Origin: Chrysomallon squamiferum
Lineage: Eukaryota > Mollusca > Gastropoda > Neomphalida > Peltospiridae
Reading direction: 5' to 3'
DNA: 64,000 nt
Assembly: GCA_012295275.1 (NCBI GenBank)
Contig: CM022676.1
Location: 1,176,010 to 1,240,009 of the forward strand
Below, one piece after another: positions 59,130 through 64,000 of the stretch. The translations under genes and the position numbers were made by a program. Position 1 is the first letter of the stretch. Each line of letters opens with the position of its first letter. Below the pieces are notes generated by a model. The model made no database searches and had not been told where the DNA came from. It saw only the letters and a list, made by a program, of their open reading frames with translations.

Positions 59130-62100
59130 AAATAAAATATTCAAAAATTATAATATTAAAAATAGATACTAAATGTGATTATAAATCAAAAGAAAATTAA
59201 AATAATAACTGTTTAAAACCTATTTTGATTTAGTAATATTAATAACTTATTACAAATGATACTGTACATTAATTCTTATATAAAATAACAAACTACACTC
59301 TGTTATGTATTCAGTTTTGTAAAGGCTTATTTAATCTGCAACATTGTAAATGCCAGATATTAATTCATTATACAGATAAGATCTTCCCAACAAGTCACAG
59401 ATGATTATATTGTAAATAAATCATGTACGACTCAATGTCTGATTACTACTTGCAAATCAAACAGCAGTATGGTTCCATTATACAAAAAGATGTCTAGAAA
59501 AATCAACCATCAAACCTTCCAGAGAATATCTTTACAACTAATCATTTTACATAAAGCAAAATCAGTCACAGCCTCATAATCAAAAAGCTCCTGCAAATTA
59601 AGTCATATTTTCTCAAGATATGAGCACCAACTTTTATTTCCACATGGGTGATTTCAGTTCTGACTCCAAAGCCTTTTTGCTAAATTGCTTTTCTGAAACA
59701 TACTGAAGGCAAAGTCAATTTCTTAATGCAAAACTATGGTTACAGGTTGACAAGATCTTCTCACTGAAAGGACAATCCAGCATAGTTCCTGTCTTGAAAC
59801 ATTTTGCTATCAGTGCCAGCTGACTGGACAGAAGCAAGAAGGTGCTTCATCCTTTGGCTGCACAGGGACACGAGATTGCCTAAATTAATCACATTAACCA
59901 TCCCAATTTAGAACACGACTTCATTCTATTAAAACTAGTAACTCTGTGAGCAATGAAATGCTTCGTGAAGCCATAACAGAAGTGTATGTTCTTCTAATCA
60001 GACTGGCAGAATTAGTTACCCTGTGTGATAAAAAATGTTCAACTTGTAAACATGACTTTGACTAAATTAATCTTATTAGAGTAGTAGAAATACGCTGGAT
60101 TTCTTTATCTGCCAATATCAGATCATGAAATGATGAACCTCTAATCAATAAACTGTCTAAATACAGATGTACAGTTTAGCATTGTGAAATAATGTCTCTG
60201 GTAAAGACATACATCACTTTGCTAAGATAACTTCAAAAGAATGCAGTAATTAATATTATTTTTTGTCTAGCAGTAATCAAAATAATTATTAATTATAAGC
60301 ATAAATAAAAACATTAGAACAGAATGTAATAGTTTTGAGATGTTTAGATTATTCAGTTAATGAATCAAAACAACATTTAGATTTTAAAATTATACAAAAG
60401 TATGTGTTTTGTTCTAAATTATATAAATGCCAAGAAATGAAGAGAACATTTGTGTCTCTACAACAGCAAATATATTATTTTCTTTCATTTATATTTAATG
60501 CTATTTTCCACTTGACACTAATCAGAACTGGAATCATGCCGTGACTTGTTGAGCTAAACATCAAAAGCACACTGTCTGAACTTGGTGAAAATCTGACATA
60601 ATGTGGCACAAGAGACTTTGTAATTCCTTCCATAGAAAGCAGAGTCAGTAATGACCTTATAAAACAAAGGTCTATTACGAAAATCAACTATTTGGCTCAC
60701 AAAAGGCATCAATGCATTACTGCATATCCACTTCACCAGGAAGGGACCTGTCTTTCTGACAAAACAATTCAAGAAATGGTAAACATGTTTTGTAATTCTA
60801 TCAACAGATGCAGTTGCATGTTTTGTAAAGCCATTGAACTTTTGGAGTCTTCAAGAAATTGATGAATTGGTCATTTCATGCTTGACTGTCTGCTCAATAA
60901 GACCTTGTTAAGTCTAAACAAAGAAAATTTGTAATATGCAAATTGCATTTCTCCAAATTTGAGCATCACTGTACTTTCAGTGATTTACTACATAATATGT
61001 AAATAATGAACTCTCCAAGAGGATTTACTTTAAAACTAAATATTTATCAGTCAAATTAAATTAATGTAAAAATTTCTCTGGAAAATAAATCATAAAATAC
61101 TTTGGCAATTGTCAAAGTACAGAGCAATATTTATCAATGAACTGAAAATAAAACAAATAAAAACAAATAACTGATACAGAGCAAGGGTTTCTTTTCAAAT
61201 ATGAAGGGCAGAGATCCGTTTATTTATTTTATAACAATTTGTAATTAAGATTTTCTATGAATATAGTAAAAAAAAAAAAAAATAATAATAATAAAAAAAA
61301 TAATAATAATAATAATAATAAATAAACAAATAAATAAATAAACAAAACTTAAAGTTATTGGTTCAATGTTAATTTAATAGTGTTTATAATAACCTATCAC
61401 ATTTTTATACTTACTCATTTTTAATTCTTACTAAATTAAAATTCAGGGTCTATTCTTTACTTATTAATCTGAATGGAAAAATGAAATTTCTGATTAAATT
61501 TAGTGTCATTTTTATTAAAAAAAAATTCTTCTGTTTTTTATTTATTTATATTTTTTTAATCCTACACTGAAAATATTGTTATCTCATGAATTTACCAACT
61601 AGATTTATACCTCCAGCCACTGCACTGGTAATATATTACATTAGCCACAGCAAGACAGACATGAAGGGTAATAACATAAACGTCTTTATGTGCACTCACT
61701 ATGGGGTATTAAACTCACTGGTTTGGAATGTAGGTAATACAATATGCAGATATTATTTTTTTATTTTTCTCTGCATAACGGGTAGGACTGTGTCTAATGA
61801 AGAACAAATATTGTAGTTTTTCCTGTACTGGACAGAGGTATAATTAAATTAGCCTGATACATAACTATTATATATACAGGTGTATGGGAATTCTTTGGTA
61901 AAATTTGCCTGAAATTTTACACATTTTAAAAACACAATTACCAATTTCCTTTTGTTTCACCCACATTTTCCCCATTGTTTTTCCTTATTTTGGGGGACAG
62001 TTGCCCCCTCTGATTACCTGAGTCATACACCAAAACAGTTTGCTTATTATTCTTTCTGTTTTTCTTTTGTGGTCTTTTATTTTGTATAAATAATTAAGCT

Positions 62101-62640
62101 ACTGACAGTTACAATATTTAAACTACTGTACCAACTTGTTTTTAACATATTATAGAGCTGAATGGCTGTAGGCTATGCTACTGTCATTAGTACTAATAAT
62201 GGTCACATTCTTAAGGAGACCAGTGGTCATGATAGTTGATGGAAGAACTCTGACACATGATACCTCACTAAATGTTAATTCATCTAACTGTGTGGCGTGT
62301 CAGGGTAATGACTAGTTGAATCACAGATCTATCCTGATAACAAAGTAATCATTGTTATCTGACACTGCTCTCTGGCAAGAAACAAACTCAGCAACTATAA
62401 TTTATCTACTAAAACTTTAGAATATATGTTAAAAGAAAGTGAAAACAAAAAGAAGGGAAAAGGAGAGAGAAAAAGAAGTGAAAGAGAGAAGAAAAAAGGT
62501 ATAAAAACAACTTGCATTAAAACAATAAAAAATTGCCCTAAAATATATATGTCTGTGTATGTTTATGTTTGTGGATTTTAGTGATTGTTTATATGTGAGT
62601 GTGGGTCAGTGGGTGTGTTTCTACAGAAAGAGAGCTTGAG
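52930..62640. other. Non-coding upstream region; nothing recognised
   Basis: AT-rich, mostly unique sequence with short repeats: poly(A) at 53132-53160, (CT)n at 56361-56421, poly(T) at 57050-57080, AAT runs at 57930-58019 and AAAT runs at 59098-59130. GC-richer patches at 54700-54950 and 59500-59880 have no convincing splice pair or open frame. It may be 5' intron and promoter sequence of nephrin. Confidence 0.5.
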
Positions 62641-62642
62641 AG

Positions 62643-62644
<2 letters not shown>

Positions 62645-62706
<62 letters not shown>
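62645..62706. repeat. (GA)n microsatellite
   Basis: Perfect GA run of about 60 bp. Confidence 0.97.
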
Positions 62707-62709
<3 letters not shown>

Positions 62710-62712
<3 letters not shown>

Positions 62713-63190
62713 TAAACAAAGAAAGAAAGAAGTGCTGGATCAAGATACAGAATCATTTTATAAACACATGATTCATATAACTGTGGTCAGGAACAGTCCA
62801 CAGACTTACATATATGAAGGACACTCTTATAGTCTGACCAGCTAACATTATTGTGTTATTAGCTGCTGACAAAATAATGCTTTCTATATATCTGTCTTTT
62901 ATTATCAGACAACATAAATGCCAACAAGATTTTTAATGATGAACAGCTAGAACAGCACATAAATTTAGTTAGTGATTATCTTGTTGGAATATATCCAGAA
63001 AAAGCACCAACAGAACAGAATCTTTTAATAATATTATTATATAATGTTTATTTTGTATTACTGTAAATACAAGTTTCATGCACATTTAACTAAGTGGTTG
63101 CACAGAATGATGTTTTTTGTATATTTTGTTTTGATATGTAGTTTTCTATAAAGTAAATGTACATATTCATCTGCTCACAGATTTCAGCTT

Positions 63191-63221
<31 letters not shown>

Positions 63222-64000
63222 TAAATAGATTTTAAACACACGCACACCTTGGTGATACAGAAAAAGAAAAGAAAAAGTTACATGTTAAAGATATCTTAGA
63301 GTCATTATATTTAACTATTGCAGACACATAGATACAATTTGATAATTTTTTTTTTTTTCAAGAATCTCTGTGTTATCAGCACACTCCACAAACAAGAGGC
63401 CCTACAGGTAAAGATAAACCAGCACCTCTAAGGCAATTCCTAACATTCTATCAGGAAGAGAAACCTCTAAAATAACAAGACTTCTTCATATCTCCATGTG
63501 GATCATATTTTAATCTTTATCTCTAGAAATTATAATAATATTTTCCATTGAATTTGTTCTTTAACATGAAGGAGGAGTGGTTCATATCATTAAGTGAATT
63601 TCAGATACAGTTACTTAACGAATACTGTAGTTTGATGAAAGGTGTAAATAAACATATTTGTTTCTTTCTAAGTAGAAATTTATATATGTGTTTTTGTATG
63701 TATGTGTATGAATGTGTAATTGTATGTTTGTCTGTAGTTGTACATGCATGTGCGTGTACGAGTGTGATGTATATGCAAGTTTTATTAGGGTCTGTAGGGT
63801 GGCTGGATATATTTATTAACAGGTCTGTTTAGATAATGTCTCTGCATGTTTAGTGCTTGCAAGGGTGGATAAAGGTGGATTTGTGTTTTGTACGTTGAGT
63901 GACTCAGTATATTTATGGGAATTGGTAAATATGTCTGTGTGACACAACTATTCATAGATATCATGTACTGTATCTTTAATACTATCAGTTTGATTTATGC
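62710..64000. other. Non-coding right end; nothing recognised
   Basis: AT-rich unique sequence, with TGTATG-type short repeats at about 63670-63770. No gene signal. Confidence 0.5.

Noticed and set aside
60475-60772. Minus-strand open frames of about 70 codons
   Set aside because: No recognised family, no splice partners and ordinary AT-rich composition. Such lengths are expected by chance.

Overview
The window is AT-rich animal DNA: intron-rich genes, small phase-1 immunoglobulin exons, and very many simple repeats such as (GA)n, (CA)n, (AAT)n and (TATG)n. The gene content (an invertebrate nephrin, a class C GPCR and a further Ig-domain gene) and the texture suggest a lophotrochozoan, most likely a mollusc. 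That placement is inference; nothing in the sequence fixes the species. No prokaryotic feature, rRNA, tRNA, CRISPR array or intact transposon was recognised.

Layout. (1) 418-4499, minus strand: the 5' part of an Ig-superfamily gene. It has a split signal peptide and three Ig domains, each coded by two exons, and it runs off the left edge. Its first large intron carries a 43/49-bp minisatellite built from the end of its own exon. (2) About 5-14.7 kb: mostly non-coding, T-rich on the plus strand and full of microsatellites, with two promoter-like GC-richer islands and weak candidate 5' exons. (3) 14749-18051, plus strand: seven exons coding a complete seven-helix class C GPCR of the GABA-B/GPR156 branch, with a C-terminal coiled coil and no visible Venus-flytrap domain. 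(4) 18.05-22.93 kb: convergent intergenic sequence and probably a long 3' UTR. (5) 22931-50861, minus strand: a complete nephrin orthologue. It has a signal peptide, six Ig domains, a cysteine-free spacer, two more Ig domains, an FN3 domain, one membrane helix and a cytoplasmic tail ending in RGYLV. All exon boundaries and phases close, giving about 1297 residues. (6) 50.86-64 kb: a probable two-exon 5' UTR for nephrin, then non-coding sequence with one weak plus-strand candidate exon.

The most unusual feature lies in the 6.2-kb intron between nephrin Ig3 and Ig4. It holds a row of in-phase microexon candidates (30, 27, 9, 30, 30 and 30 nt). Each is flanked by consensus-type splice sites and each is phase 1-1. 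The last three look like diverged copies of one another, and each codes an N-glycosylation sequon. If used as cassettes they would let one nephrin gene make many Ig3-Ig4 hinges of different length, charge and glycosylation. A related 30-nt exon, also with a sequon, lies next to the membrane helix.

Exon boundaries were read by eye from splice consensus, reading phase and protein continuity. No transcript data were available.
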